Below, one piece after another: positions 25,206 to 37,800 of a stretch of DNA of 64,000 nt. The stretch covers positions 71,749,737 to 71,813,736 of the forward strand of contig CM036170.1 in assembly GCA_020631735.1 (NCBI GenBank). Direction: 5' to 3'. Every line of letters begins with the position of its first letter. Within the stretch, counting starts at the first letter, position 1. Both the position numbers and the translations under genes were made by a program. The notes below the pieces were generated by a model, which had not been told where the DNA came from, searched no databases, and saw nothing but the letters and a program-made list of their open reading frames with translations. This DNA is from Saccharum officinarum. Taxonomy: Eukaryota > Streptophyta > Magnoliopsida > Poales > Poaceae.

Positions 25206-26029
25206 TTATTTCTCAGCTGTCCTATTTGACTAGTGAAGTCAAGAACGGAGCTACTCGTACACCATTTTTTGTATGATTACTTCAGCATATTAATATATTT
25301 TCTTCAGACATAAATAAGTGAACTTTTGACATTGACACGGTCTTCAAACGAATATTATATACAGTACCAAAACTATATACTCTATGAAGCTATATATTTG
25401 AAGCAAATCTGATCTTGTAATTGTCAAATATCCAAACTCACGATCAGCATGTATAAATGTAAAGTAATCTATAGACAAAGTCTGAAATGGATGATGATAA
25501 CCCTAAAATATCGTTCATCTATGACGAGACGAACACCATCGAGTTCGGGTTAACAGTACTCTTCCTTTTGAGTATGCCATCATTGGGAGATATGTGTTAG
25601 TTGGCAATGATGTTGTAGTTTTTTAATCATCATAAGCATGAGCTAGGTTAGGAATGGCATTTACTCCAAACTGAATAATCATTTTTGAGAAAAATTCATG
25701 GCCAGTCCCTCAAGTTGGCAAGGGGTGCCATCTAGGTCGCTCTACTTTCAAAATGTCATTTCTGAGTCCTGAACTTGGTTTCGGATGCTATCTAGGTTCT
25801 CTACTTTCAAAATGTCATTTTTGGGTCCCTAAACTTGGCTTCGGGTGTCATCCATGTCCTAACATGTCCAAACCCGCTCTGGATGCTGACGTGGCGCGGT
25901 CCTATATGTGGGGGCCACCATGTCAGTTGGTTATATTTATTTTTATTTTTATTTTTATTTTGGGGATACTGTAGCTATGATGTCTAGAGTATTCTAAAAA
26001 TTATATCATTTTCATATGATCTCGGGTGA

Positions 26030-26766
26030 AGATAAAAATTGTAGCTCTCGACGAGATCTACGACTTTCTAGTTTTAAGTTTTTAATTTGAGATCGTTAAG
26101 GTGCCCAAAAAAATAAATAAATTTTTAGCAGTATATTAATCGCGTACAAGCGCTTGTCGCTTCGGAAAAATCATATTTTTCTTATATGCTGTCAAATGGA
26201 GATACTTTCTATATAAAAGTTGTTGCTCGTAATGGAATCTACAACTTTCTAGTTTTGAGTTCTTTAATTTGAGGTTGTTAAGACCCTCAAAAAAAATTAA
26301 AAAAATCAGGAATTAATATACTGCTGAAAATTTGTTTATTTTTTTAAGCATCTTAACGACCCCAAATTAAAAAACTCAAAACTAAAAAGTCGTAGATATC
26401 ATCGAGAGATACAATTTTTGTATAAAAATCATCTCCATTTGACAGCATATAAGAAAGATATGATTTTTCCAAGGCGACAAGCGCTTGTACGTGATTAATA
26501 TACTGCTGAAAATTTGCTTAATTTTTTTTAGCATCTTAACGATCTCAAATTAAAAAAAAACTCAAAACTAGAAAGTCGTAGATCTCATCGAGAGCTACAA
26601 TTTTTATGTAAAAATCATCTCCATGTGACAGTATATAAGAAAGATATGATTTTTCCAAGGCGACAAGCGTTTGTACGTGATTAATATACTGCTAAAAATT
26701 TGTTTAATTTTTTTGAGTATTTTAACGACCTCATATTTAAAAAACTCAAAACTAGAAAGTCATACG
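26030..26766. repeat. Internal direct and inverted repeats of the foldback element
   Basis: A unit of about 184 bp containing GCATCTTAACGA, AACTCAAAACTAGAAAGTCG, ATCATCTCCAT and CGACAAGCG occurs in direct order from about 26347, 26530 and 26715 (the last cut by the copia insertion). Inverted versions lie at about 26030-26180 and 26190-26300. The RNA or single-strand form would fold into long hairpins. Confidence 0.75.
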
Positions 26767-29684
26767 TGAAAGGATCAAGATACCCAAGAGGGGGTGAATT
26801 GGGCTTTTCTAAAAATTAATTGCAAGAATTAAATCCTACAAGCCAAACTTCACCTCTAGTGCCTACTAGTGTTACTTGTGATTCTACCGGTAAAAGTTTT
26901 GCACCCTAAGTTCCAATCCTAAACTAGCATGACAATTCTAGGAAAGTAAATAAGCAATGAAAGTAATGCACGAAAGTAAATGCTTGAAAGTAAGTGTTAG
27001 GAACACGGCGATGTTTTGCCGAGGTATCGGAGAGTCGCCACTCCCCACTAGTCCTCGTTGGAGCACCCGCGCAAGGGTGTAGCTCCCCTTGATCCGCGCA
27101 AGGATCAAGTGCTCTCTACGGGTTGATTCTTCGACACTTCGTCGCGGCGAATCACCCAAAACCGCTCACAACTTGAGTTGGGTCACCCATAATCTCGTCG
27201 GATGATCACCAAACTCCCAATCACCACCAAATCGTCTAGGTGATGGCGATCACCAAGAGTAACAAGCTAGAACTCTCACTTGACCACAACAAGCCTAATG
27301 AGAAGATGGATGCACACTTGCTACACTCTTGTCACTAGAGAGGATTCTCAAACTTTGATTCTCAAATCTCTATCCTCACTAGGGCTCTTGCACTCTCTTG
27401 CACTTCAAAGGTGTTTCTCAGCTGAACAAATGAGCAAGAGACCTCTAAAAGAGGTGGAGGGGATGTATTTATACACCCCTCAGACAAATCCAACCGTTAT
27501 CTGTCAAAACAGCAAAACGCGCACTGACCGGACGCGCCGGTCGAGTGTAACGGTCAGAAACCGAAAGTTACGCTGAGTGACCGGACGCGCCGATCAGAGA
27601 TGACCGGACGCGCGGATCAGGGATGACCGGACACGCCGATCATGCAAGAGCTTTACTGGAAATTTGACCTGACGCCGACCGTGTCCGATCATAGGTGACC
27701 GGACGCGTCAGATCACCTCGGGACCTTACTGGAACATGACCGGACGCGCCGATCACTTCACAGTCGCGTCCGATTACACAGTTTACCCTCTGGAACACGT
27801 GTCAGACTGACCACCGCGTCCGGTCCTCTCAAGGACTGTGTCCGGTTGATCAGTTAAACCCGCACTGTCTTGTTAGTACTGACTGGACGCGTCCGGTCAT
27901 GACCAGGACCGCGTCCGGTCACAGGTAAACTGCCCAAACGACTTCTAAACGCGACGCAACTTGAACCAAGTTGCTTCCAACTGAACTCTGAGCTTTTCAA
28001 GAGCTACCTAGTGCTAAGTTTGACAAGTGTGCACCTGAAAGGTCTTGATGGCTAGAGGGGGGTGAATAGCCTTTTAAAACTTTCTACAGGGTGTTTATCA
28101 ATATAACAAATAGCGAGATGCGAGTTTTGCTTAGCCTACAGGGTGTTTGCAAGCCACCTAACCAATTCACAATTCTAATATATTTGCACTCAACCGCACA
28201 AGTCAAACCGCACAATTTAACTATAACTAAAGCTAGCTAGCTACACAAGCTAAGAGTTACACGAACAAGCTAGCAAGGTAACTAAGAAATTAATACAAGA
28301 GAGAGTTAGGAGGATATCACCGAGGGGCGAAGTATTGAGCCAACCAATCAATATGATCAAGAGATGAATACCACAATATACAACCACCGGGATCGATCAA
28401 ACACAATAAGAATGATGACACGAAGATTTATCCCGAGGTTCACGTGCTTGCCGGCACGCTAGTCCCCATTGTGTCCCTCTTCACCACGTGGTTCGGTGGC
28501 TAATCGGTCTCACACCGAGCCTCTCAAAAGGCGTCACAAGAACCTACCAAATAGCAAAAGGTTGCAATGACACGAGTAATTTACTAATGTTGCCTTTGGC
28601 GCTTCGCCGAGGTAGGCATAAACCCCTCACAATCACCGGAGGTGGCCAAGAACAATCACCAACTCTTGCCAACGCCTCCAAGCTGCTCCAAGCCGTCTAG
28701 GTGGCGGCAACCACCAAGAAAAACAAGAATCCCTCAGCAAATCAACCACCAAGTGACAACTAGATGCAATCTCACAATGCAAATGCACTTGGGTCACTCA
28801 ATCTCACTTCGAATATGCAAGGAAGCAAGAGAGATGAGTGGGAGGGGAGTTGCTTAGCTCAAAGTGCTCACAAGTATGTCAAAAGTTCGAGAGAGAGAGC
28901 CTTGAGCCGGCCAACGAGTATTTATAGACGTACCCATTCGAATAGAGCCGTTAGAAACTTAAACAGCTAAAATCGTGCTGACCGGACGCGCTGGTCCAAC
29001 TGACCGGACGCGCCGGTCGCACAACGGCTAAGTCACGAAACACTGACCGGACGCGCTGGTCCAACTGACCGGACACGCCGGTCGCCCAACGGTTAACTGC
29101 GAAGCAACGACCGGACACGCTCATCGCGCAGACCGGACGTGCTGGAAATGACCGGACGCGCTGGTCCCGTGAGTGACCGGACGCGCTGGTCGCCTGAGCA
29201 GCGCTCAACGAAACAGTGACCAGACGCGCTGAAGAAAATGACCGGACGCGACAGTGCCAGCGTCCGGTTAGAGTCCAATGCTACATACAACTTAGGCATA
29301 GGATTAGTACTTAGACATTGTCACTAATTACCAACACCAAACATAGGACTTTCAGCACCACACCTAAACAAAAGACTCACCTAGGTCAAGCTACTCGCTC
29401 ATGCCCCCCTTTATAGTACGGTCAAAGGAAGAAACAAAGATCCTAACGACTATTCCAGATGTAACTCAACACCTTGACATCCGGAACTAACCGTCCTTAA
29501 TCTTGCCGTTGATCCTTTGAAAACTGAAACGATTTCCATCAAGGGACATGAATACCATATTGCCCAAAGCAGTTATCATCTCCATGACCTAACTTACCAA
29601 TATTTCTGCAAAACACACGTTAGTCATGGTAATAATGCGTTGTCATCAATTGCCGAAACCAACACCGGGGCCTAGATGCTTTCA
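26767..29684 (-). repeat. 3' LTR of the copia element, split by a solo LTR
   Basis: The LTR proper is 26767-28035 plus 29360-29684, matching 51932-53525. It holds a TATA box in minus orientation (plus-strand TATTTATA, 27465-27472) and a cluster of GACCGGACGCG-type repeats at about 27525-27920. Repeat copy number in this cluster differs from the other LTR. Confidence 0.93.
28036..29354 (-). mobile_element. Solo LTR of a second copia-type element, nested in the 3' LTR
   Basis: It begins TGAAAGGTCTTGATGGCTAG and ends ACATAGGACTTTCA, flanked by GCACC on both sides (28031-28035 and 29355-29359). A minus-strand TATA box (plus TATTTATA, about 28919-28926) gives its polarity. It carries its own cluster of GACCGGACGCGCTGGTC repeats at 28978-29280. 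There are no internal coding sequences, so it is a solo LTR left after recombination between the two LTRs of a full element. Confidence 0.9.
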
Positions 29685-29698
29685 ATCTCCCCCTTTTT
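29685..29698 (-). promoter_or_regulatory. Polypurine tract of the copia element
   Basis: The minus strand reads AAAAAGGGGGAGAT directly before the 3' LTR, the expected plus-strand primer site for reverse transcription of a minus-oriented element. Confidence 0.85.
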
Positions 29699-32156
29699 GG
29701 TGATTGATGACAACACTTAGATTCAGAAAATATGAGTTGAGGTTTTTGATCGTGCTTGGTTCACATAAGCATAAAGCTATAAGCACAAGGGGTTAGTCAT
29801 TGCTTATGTGTTTCAAGCCAACTGAGTGTACTCATAAGATAAAATATGAAGAGTTAGTACACATAAAACATAGCTCATATGAAATCGGAGTAAGGCACGG
29901 AAGCACAACCTTATGAGCTAAACACCATTAAGTGACATAATTATTAAGACATAGTCTCACAAACTCAAAGTCACACAATGCAGGGCGAGAAAATAAACAT
30001 GATGCATGAAGTAGCACACAAGAGAACGAAACCCTCTATCAACACTCCCCCTGAATCTAAGCTCTCTCTCCCCCTTTGGCATCAAACGCCAAAAACTAAT
30101 CTAAGGATCTGATGGGGGAACATAAGCTGTCGTGTCGGGTGCCGAGGAGCGTGGAGTGATCACGAACTGCGAAGTGTCCTCCTCAGACTCTGAACTATCA
30201 GGCTGACCCTCTGTAGATAGACGTGACAGAGAAGCGGTCTGGGTCGGTAGCGCAGGTGCAGCAACTGAAGGTGTAGAAGCAACTATAGGATCAGTCACTG
30301 TCGCCTGAGCCTAAAGAACGCCAAGAGTGGGAGGATCTATAGATGCAACTAAAGATGGCAGAGTGTCTATAGTGGCGGCCCCTATCACTGGAAGCGCAGC
30401 AGTCTCTGAAGCCGACATGTCTGAGGTAGTCACAAAGGTAGAGTGCGACGGTGTCAGCTGTCCAGTTAGCTCACTGTATGTGGCACTGAAGTCAGGGAAT
30501 ACAGTGTCTGAAAGTAGGTGAGGTCCCGGCTGAGCTGGTGGAGTGAATCCTGTTTGAATAGACATGTAGCTCGGAGACTGAAACGTCTGCGGTACCTGCT
30601 GCTGGAGAGAGGTGTACTAAACGCTCGGCTGCCCCTGGCTCTGAGGTCCACTGGACTGTAAGGCTGGAGTCAGGACAGACGGTGGTGGTGGTACTCCCAC
30701 AGTGACAAGGTGGCGCAGAAGCTCTAGGTACTGCTGCTGAGTGGCTGCCTGCTGCCTCTGCATCTCGAACTGCTGTCGCTAGAACTCGAGCTGCTGCCTC
30801 TGAAGCTTGTCCTGGCGAGTCTAAATCTGTGCGAACGCTGCAGCTGAGTCCTGTGCCTGTCGCTGCATCTGGATCTCCTGTCGCTCCTGGGCCTGGGTCA
30901 ACCTCTCAAGTATAGCCACCATGGCTGGATCTGAGCGAGAGGCTGAGCCAGAGCCACTGGCCTCATGGTCGTGAGGCCGTGGAGAGCGGTACCTGGGGAT
31001 GGGCTGATAATCCTCATCTGTGCTGTCAGTGGCCACATCCTCCGCTTGATCAGCTGGCTGAGCATCAAGATCTGCAAGCTCTGCCTCGGCAAGACCCTCA
31101 ATGGTCTCGTCCTGCTCAGCAGCTGTCTTTGGTACCTCTGGCCTCTGTCGCTGTCTTGGGCCAAGTGCCTACTCTCTGGTCACTGATGCCCACAGCTGGC
31201 GGATGTCATACTCTGGGAAGGCTGTGGTGGTATCAGAAATTTCTGCTCTAATCTCTGCAGGCAACTCACAGGCAGACCTGATGATGAAGCAAATCCAGTA
31301 AACATATGGTAGCTGCCTGTGACCCTTGAAGCCCTCTGTCAAGGTATCCTCCATCTCACAAAGCATTAGATCCCAAAGGTCAAACGGGGTCTATGAGACG
31401 AGATGATGTACAACCCACAACTGCATGCGAGTCAGACCCTCTCAGTACCCAAGCCTCGAAAGAAGTGTCGTCCTCACTATAGCATCCAGTACTCTCGCTA
31501 TGGGTGTCAGGCTGGTTGGTGTGCGTCGAGAACCCTCGCCAAAAGGCTCACGGAAGCAGGGTCGGATCAAATCAGTAGGGGGCACTGTCCCGCCGTGAGA
31601 GCGTCTTGGAGGAGCGGTCTGTCTGAAGCATAGCTGATGGATCTTGGTCTCTGAAGCAGGGAGTCTGAGAATCTCCCGTACCCTGGTGCTGTATAATCTG
31701 CGGTCACGACCTCTGAAGGCAAAGTGAATGAATTGGTGTGCTGGGTCAATCCATAGTAAGGAATAAAACTCTCTGACCCAGGTCCCGCAGTACGCTCTAG
31801 TCCATCCAAGAAGATCTGATAGTCTAGGCAGAAAAGACAGATGTGGATGAAGCTGCTCACCAACCACCTCAACTAAGGCCTCCAGTCGACAGACTCGCTG
31901 TGGTCTGAAAGCAATCCCACTGTCGACATAGGCCCTGTAGAAATCCTCGTGCAGAGGAGTGTAGAAACCCTCTGACGCCCGGGGATCCCGCTGAGGTGGG
32001 AACCATCGAGTGACCTCAACAAATCTGAGGGCTTGAACCTGTCTAGCTGTAGCACCCCTGAGGTCAAAGTGCTCAACAGGGGGGTGACCTCTAGCCCTGG
32101 GAGGTGGACGACCGCCATGACGCTGACCCTCTAGCCTGGGAGTGACCTGAGCTCGC

Positions 32157-33289
32157 TGTCGGTGTTCGGACCTGAGGGGGTCCTAAACCAATGAGTAAAT
32201 GCTGCGTGTCTCTTTCCTGGATGGTGATGCAAGGAGAACACACGGGGTTTCTCCTGGTTCGGGCAAGAGAAGGCCCTACGTCCAGCGGGGGGGAGAAGTT
32301 TGTATTTCCTTGCACCGAAGTGCTCGTGTAGGGGTTACAAGCATGCGAGAGAGGGCGTCGAGCCCAAGTCTCAAAGAAAGGAAAAAGAGGACAAGGGTGA
32401 TTGCTTGAGATATCGATCTCTATCTGGCGTCTTGCCTGTTGTCTATTGTGTTTCTTTGTTGTCCCCCCCGTTGTAGAACCCTGGCCTGCCCTTTTATAGG
32501 GCGAGAGGAGGCCAAGACGATAGGGAGCCTTGAGGTGATGTTTTGTCGATTCCTGTTGAGCTGACCGTAGCGACGTGCTCTGGGAATGGCTGGCCATCCC
32601 TAGACACCATGGCGTCGTGGGAGACGAGACGGCGAAATGACCCGGAGCGCCGTGCCACACCGTCCTTCCCTTGCCGTTGAACTGTGTCGAGCGTCGAGGT
32701 CGGGTCGAGGTTGGGTCGAGACCGTATGGATAAGGCCGAATCCCCGAGATTGTGGAGAATGGGCCTTGTCTTATCCTCCCTCGAGGGTGATTGATGGTAA
32801 ATAGTGCGCGGTAAGGTGGGTACAGTGACGGTTTTCACCTCCCATCACGGGATGGGTGGTAAAACAGTGAGATCTGACACGGGCATTGTTCCCACATCGA
32901 TCCTGGTCGCAGCCATGCCGGTAGGTGGTAGTAGGTAACCGCATTAAATGCTATGGCTTTTGTCCTGGGGTAGGTAAAGAGAAGGAGTCGAGGCGCTCGA
33001 CCCGGGCTCAGGCGAGTTGGAGTTTTTCCCAGCGGGCGGACGAGCCTCGTACGGGTCGGAGCGCCGTCGAGGTCCCTTGCTGTATAGGATGGGGCGCGGT
33101 CGAGGTGCCCCGTCGAGCGGGCCTCGTACGAGTCGGAGCCAGAGCGCGGTCGAGGCGCCCCGTCGAGCGAGCCTCGTACGAGGCGGACTGGATACGCGGT
33201 CGAGGCGGGCTACCTTTTATTGCGGTTTCAGTCGTTTTAGTTTTTTATTAGCGATGGATGTGGGTACCCCCGTACTGTTGGTACCGACA
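32157..33289 (-). repeat. 3' LTR of the Tat element
   Basis: Contains a TATA box in minus orientation (plus CTTTTATA, 32491-32498). The adjacent internal side, plus-strand GTAGCCCCCGAGCC (33290-33303), is the polypurine tract when read on the minus strand. Confidence 0.92.
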
Positions 33290-33481
33290 GTAGCCCCCGA
33301 GCCTTTGGGTGAGTGTGTGATCACTCTCCTAGAGGCTTGTTTGAACTGGAGTCGTAGCGTCGTGATTTTTTCCGGTGGGGGCGCGCGAGCGCACCCGCCG
33401 GGTGTAGCCCCCGAGGCCTCGGTGGAGTGTTGAGACTCCTCCGAGGTCTTGTATTCGTTTTATTAGGGAATGATTCATTGC

Positions 33482-34440
33482 GGTCAAGCCCCTAAGCCTC
33501 GCGTGCACGAGGTCGATCAGAGTCCTGGCCGTCTTTTGCTGTGCGACCCTCACGCTCCTCCTTTAGGAAAAAGGAGGAGGGGTGGGGAACGCCGTACTAC
33601 CCCTGTTTGGGCGAGTTCCGACGATCTTCGGTGAGCTGCTAGCGGGGGAATTCGAGTTAGAGCCCGTGCCCCAGTCGTTAGGGGTCGGCTAGTGGCCCGG
33701 AGGCGCTCTCAAAGATGCCAAGAAGTGGTCATGTGGATCTCGATTCCCTACGACAGGATTCGAGGGCTCGGCGCCTCCTCCAAGGGGATTCCTACATCGA
33801 CCTCCTCCTTTACCCTCGAATACGTCCTGGGGTGCCTCGAGAGCGTGGCTCGAGCCCTGGCCATGTACGGGCGCACCCTTGGTCGTCCCTGACTCTATTA
33901 CTCGAGGGCAGCTGTCGAACCCTAGTCGAGGGCTAGCTTTCGATCCCTTAAGGTTTAGGTTTCTGTGGTCGAGCCCCCGAGCCTCGCGCGCATGAGGTCA
34001 ATCAGAGTCCTGGCCGTCTTTTGCTGTGCGACCCTCACGCTCCTCCTTCAGGAAGGAGGAGGAGGGGTGGAGAACGTCGTACTACCCTTGTTTGGGCGAG
34101 TTCCGACGGCCTCCGGTGAGCTGCTAACGGGGGAATTCGAGTGAGAGCCCATGCCCCAGTCGTTAAGGGTCGGCTAGTGGCCCGGAGGCGCTCTCAAAGA
34201 TGCCAAGAAGTGGTCGTGTGGATCTCGATTCCCTGCGACAGGATTCGAGGGCTCGGTGCCTCCCCCGAGGGGATTCCTACGTGGACCTCCTCCTTCGGCC
34301 TCGAATACGTCCTGGGGTGCCTCGAGAGCGTGGCTCGAGCCCTGTCCATGTACGGGTGCACCCTAGGTCATCCCTAACTCTGTTGCTCGAGGGCAGCTGT
34401 CGAACCCTGGTCGAGGGCCAGCTTCCGCTCCCTCGAGGCT
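33482..34440. repeat. 485-bp tandem duplication with polypurine-like tracts
   Basis: Two copies (33482-33966 and 33967 to about 34440) share GAGGTCGATCAGAGTCCTGG-type starts, a GGAGGAGGGGTGG block, TGCCAAGAAGTGGTC and CCTCGAATACGTCCTGGGG. Each begins with a CCCCCGAGCCTCG-like motif close to the true polypurine tract at 33290, and another degenerate copy lies at about 33400. The array separates the 3' LTR from the promoter of the antisense gene. Confidence 0.88.
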
Positions 34441-34700
34441 TATACCGGGCTCGGGGCCCGTTTCTCAGGTATCTGGGAATATCTGTCCGCGGATCCCTCC
34501 CTAGCTCGTTAGCCAGGCGCGTCTTTTTAGGAGGGGAGGCGAGATCGGTGCGGTAGTGGGCAACGTGGCGTGCGGTTACGACGTGGGGGACGGCCACGTG
34601 CCCAATTCCTGCGAGATGTAAGGAAACGGTTAGGTGGGCGCATTTAATGCGGGAAACTGTTCCTACCTTTTCGCGCGGCCGTTGGGCTTCCGCCTGGGCA

Positions 34701-34707
34701 TATAAAA
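34701..34707 (+). promoter_or_regulatory. TATA box of the Tat antisense gene
   Basis: TATAAAA in GGGCATATAAAATCAAGG, about 150 bp upstream of the antisense ATG at 34854 and in the plus orientation, opposite to gag-pol. It suggests the gene has its own promoter inside the retrotransposon. Confidence 0.6.
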
Positions 34708-34853
34708 TCAAGGCCTAGGGGTCTGCGTTCCCCACCGGTCCCTTGTGCTCCTGCAATCTTCTGCCTTAGACAACCCTTGCCTTATCGCGCTCTCCGCCCG
34801 CATCGCTGCCGCCACCGCATCCTCTCCGTCCACCCCCCTTTCCGACAGCACCG

Positions 34854-37800
34854 ATGGCAGGAAAGAGCCAGATCCTCCCCGCCGATGACTGGGCCGCCTC
34901 CTCGGTGACGGAGAGGAGGTTGGAAGAGTTGGTCGAGGACGGGCTGCTACGGCCAAGGACGAGCAGGTCGCAGTCGGAGTGGATCGCGCCGCCTCCCGCC
35001 CACCGGGAGCCGGCGCCCCCTAAAGGGTACGTGGTGAGCTTCGTCTGCTTCCACGAGTGGGGGTTTGGCGTGCCGGCGTCTGTCTTCATGCGCGTGCTCC
35101 TCCACTACTACCGGGTGGAGCTTCACCACCTTGCCCCCAACGCCGTCACGCAGGCCGCCATCTTCGCGGCGGTCTGCGAGGGCTACCTTGGGGTGGAGCC
35201 GCAGTGGAACCTGTGGCTTCACCTTTTCAAGGCCGAGCTCTTTGCCAAGAAGGCGGGGAAGAAGGGCGTCCTGTGCGCGGCTCGAGTAGGGAGCTGCGTC
35301 CTGCAGGTGAGGTCGAGCCGGGCAGATCTATACATCCCAACTCGCCTCATCTCTTCGAACAGCGGGTGGCACGAGGGTTGGTTCTACCTCCGCAACGATG
35401 AAAATCAGTTATCGAGGTACACCGGCCGCGTGCTGACCGCTCGAGAGGATCGCTGGACGTACAGAGTGCCGGAAGCCGAGAAGCCACGCCTGGACCCGCT
35501 GCTAGCGGCGCTGCAGCAGCTTCGCCTTCGGGGCTTGACGGCTGCGGCGGTGGCCGCAGCCTTCCATCGCCGCAGGGTGATGCCGTTGTGCCGGCGTCGT
35601 CTCCGCCTCAACCAGATGACTCCGGAGGCATCTCTGGAGGGGACCCGGATGTCCCATGAATCCCTTACCCTCGAGGAGGTCCTCCGGCGAGCGCGCCGGA
35701 TGGTTGGGAACTTCAAGGTGGAGAAGGCCAACCGGGTCCCTATGAGACCTACCGAAGGGTTCGAGCCCGTGGTACGTATCTTAGGGCTAGTATGTTTGCT
35801 AATTTCATTTATTTTTGGATTTCGCTGATTTGGTCGAGGCCGGCGCGTAGGATTTGTCGGCGCTGTGGGAAACACGTCCGCTAGTCCCAGAGGACCGGCC
35901 CGCCCGGGAGGCTCGACGCCAGCATGCCTCCAAGAAGAAGCAAACCAAGGAGACGGCCAAGAAGCGGGCAATCCACAAGGCCAAAGAGGCGGAGGCGTTG
36001 AAGAGGCTCTAGCGCCAGCAGACCATCGACGGGGTCCCCCTAGTGCCGTCGCCTTCCGAGACGATCTCGGGGGAGGACGACGACAGCAGCGGCGAAGACG
36101 ACGACGCCCTGTCGCGGTATGAGACCGCGACCGGACTGGGGGACCTTCCCGACATTCGCCCCCTGCTAGAGCCCATCAGGGGGCGTCCTCCTCGGTCGTC
36201 GTGGTCAAGGAGTCCGAGGGGGCGGAGAAGACGGAGAAGGAGACGGGCCCCTCGACGGGAGGGGCCGCTTTACCCCGGACCCAGCAAGAGGGGTCAACGG
36301 GGATGCCCGCACCAGCCCAGGCCCCGCAAGCTCGGGCAGGGGCTGGGACGGCGGTACCGGCGTCGTCATCGGCGGCGGCGGCGGCAGGCGTGAGAACCCA
36401 AGGCCAGCTGGCCTCGGAGGCACAGAAGGCGCTAGGCGGTGCATCGGTCGGGGCCCCAAGGAGTGTCCGGCCTGCTGGTGGGGCCGCTGCGAGGCCACAA
36501 TCGGCCGCCCCGGGAGGCACAGATCGCACGGGGTCGAGGCCCTTGGTGCCGATTTCCGGGTAAGCGTTTCTACTTGGTTATTCTACCCTTATATGGATCC
36601 GTTGGCTGACATTTCTTCTCACTTTGCAGGTTAAAGCGGAAGGCGGAGCCGATGGGGCCTACCCCCGTGAAGTCGCTGCGGGCCCGCGCCGTTGTCCTTA
36701 AACGGACGCCGGAGCAGGATGCGGCCTGGGTCCGGCAGGTCGAGGCCGTGAAGGGGCGCCTGCGACAATGGCAGGGGCAGTGGATGCCACGGTGGTTGCT
36801 GGCCCTGATCCTGCCGTTGAGGGGTCCGAACCGGCGGAGGTGGTGGCGCCCGGTGCGGTCGAGGCGGGGCCCAGGTCATCGGTGACGGCCGAGGCTACCG
36901 TCGAGGTCGTGACGGGCGAGGCACCCGTCCGCGGCGCGGAGCGGGCGGGTGCTGACGTGACCATGGAGGAGGTCGCGTCGGCGTCAGGTCAGGAGGCGGC
37001 CCCGGCGAGGGGGTCGCAGCCGCAGCAAGACCCGTCGGCGCAGCCAGCGGGTACGGTGGAGGGCGGGGCGGTCGAGCCCCCGACCAGAGCACCAGAAGAA
37101 GAGGCGCTGGCTCCGAGGGCGCCAACGGTCGAGGTGCGGGTACCGGAGCCGTCGTCGATCGAGGCGCCGGCGGTTGAGGGGCCAGTTCCCTTAGGAGGGC
37201 GGGCACCCATGACCGTGGACCTTACCCTCGACGACACCCCCCTGGACAAAGGGAAACAAGTGATGGGGGTCGAGGGGGGCGAGGCCGCGGATCAGGCCGG
37301 TGCCTCGACGGCCGTTGGAGAGGCGGGAACTGCGGGCGAGGCCGGTCCTTCCGCGGGACCGGGAGACGCCCCGGCCGGGTCGTCATCGTCATGGCCCGAC
37401 ATCGCCGCGCTGGCGATAGCGCGGGCAGAGACAGAGATACCGAGGTGGGGGGTCATCCCTCCAGTTTAGGGACGCCGCGAACCCCGACGCCGAGCCCGTC
37501 TTCATCCTGAACGACAAAGACGAAGTGCACTGATGGGAGTACCTTGAGGGCGTCCGCCGGCACCTTGATTGATTGCTCGGAGTGGTGTCCGAGGCCGTGC
37601 GGAGTACGCGGAATGCCACCGAGGTATGATCGACCCATCGTCTTTCTCCGTGGTTTTCTTGGTGTCTTTTTCCCTCGGCTTTTTAACCTTTTTGGTTTTT
37701 TTGGATTGCGTTCAGGAGCTGAAGGAGTACTCCCGCCACAAGTCACTCTTCATCTGGGATGAGAGTGGCGTGTGGGCCGTGCTATCTCAGCAACGGGTCC

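Larger units (their letters stand above)
21325..25677. other. Intergenic DNA downstream of the JOX-like gene
   Basis: About 4.3 kb without a supportable gene. It begins with the 3' untranslated/terminator region of the dioxygenase. GC-rich islets near 21780-22130 and 23800-24250 produce open frames up to 135 codons with no recognisable domain. A half-Stowaway-like AT-rich stretch (about 23308-23480) starts TACTCCTTTGATC but lacks a matching right end. Two weak repeat candidates inside are listed separately. Confidence 0.55.

Noticed and set aside
28978..29280. Regular short repeats that could suggest a CRISPR array
   Set aside because: Repeats and spacers vary in length, the genome is a plant and the array lies inside an LTR.
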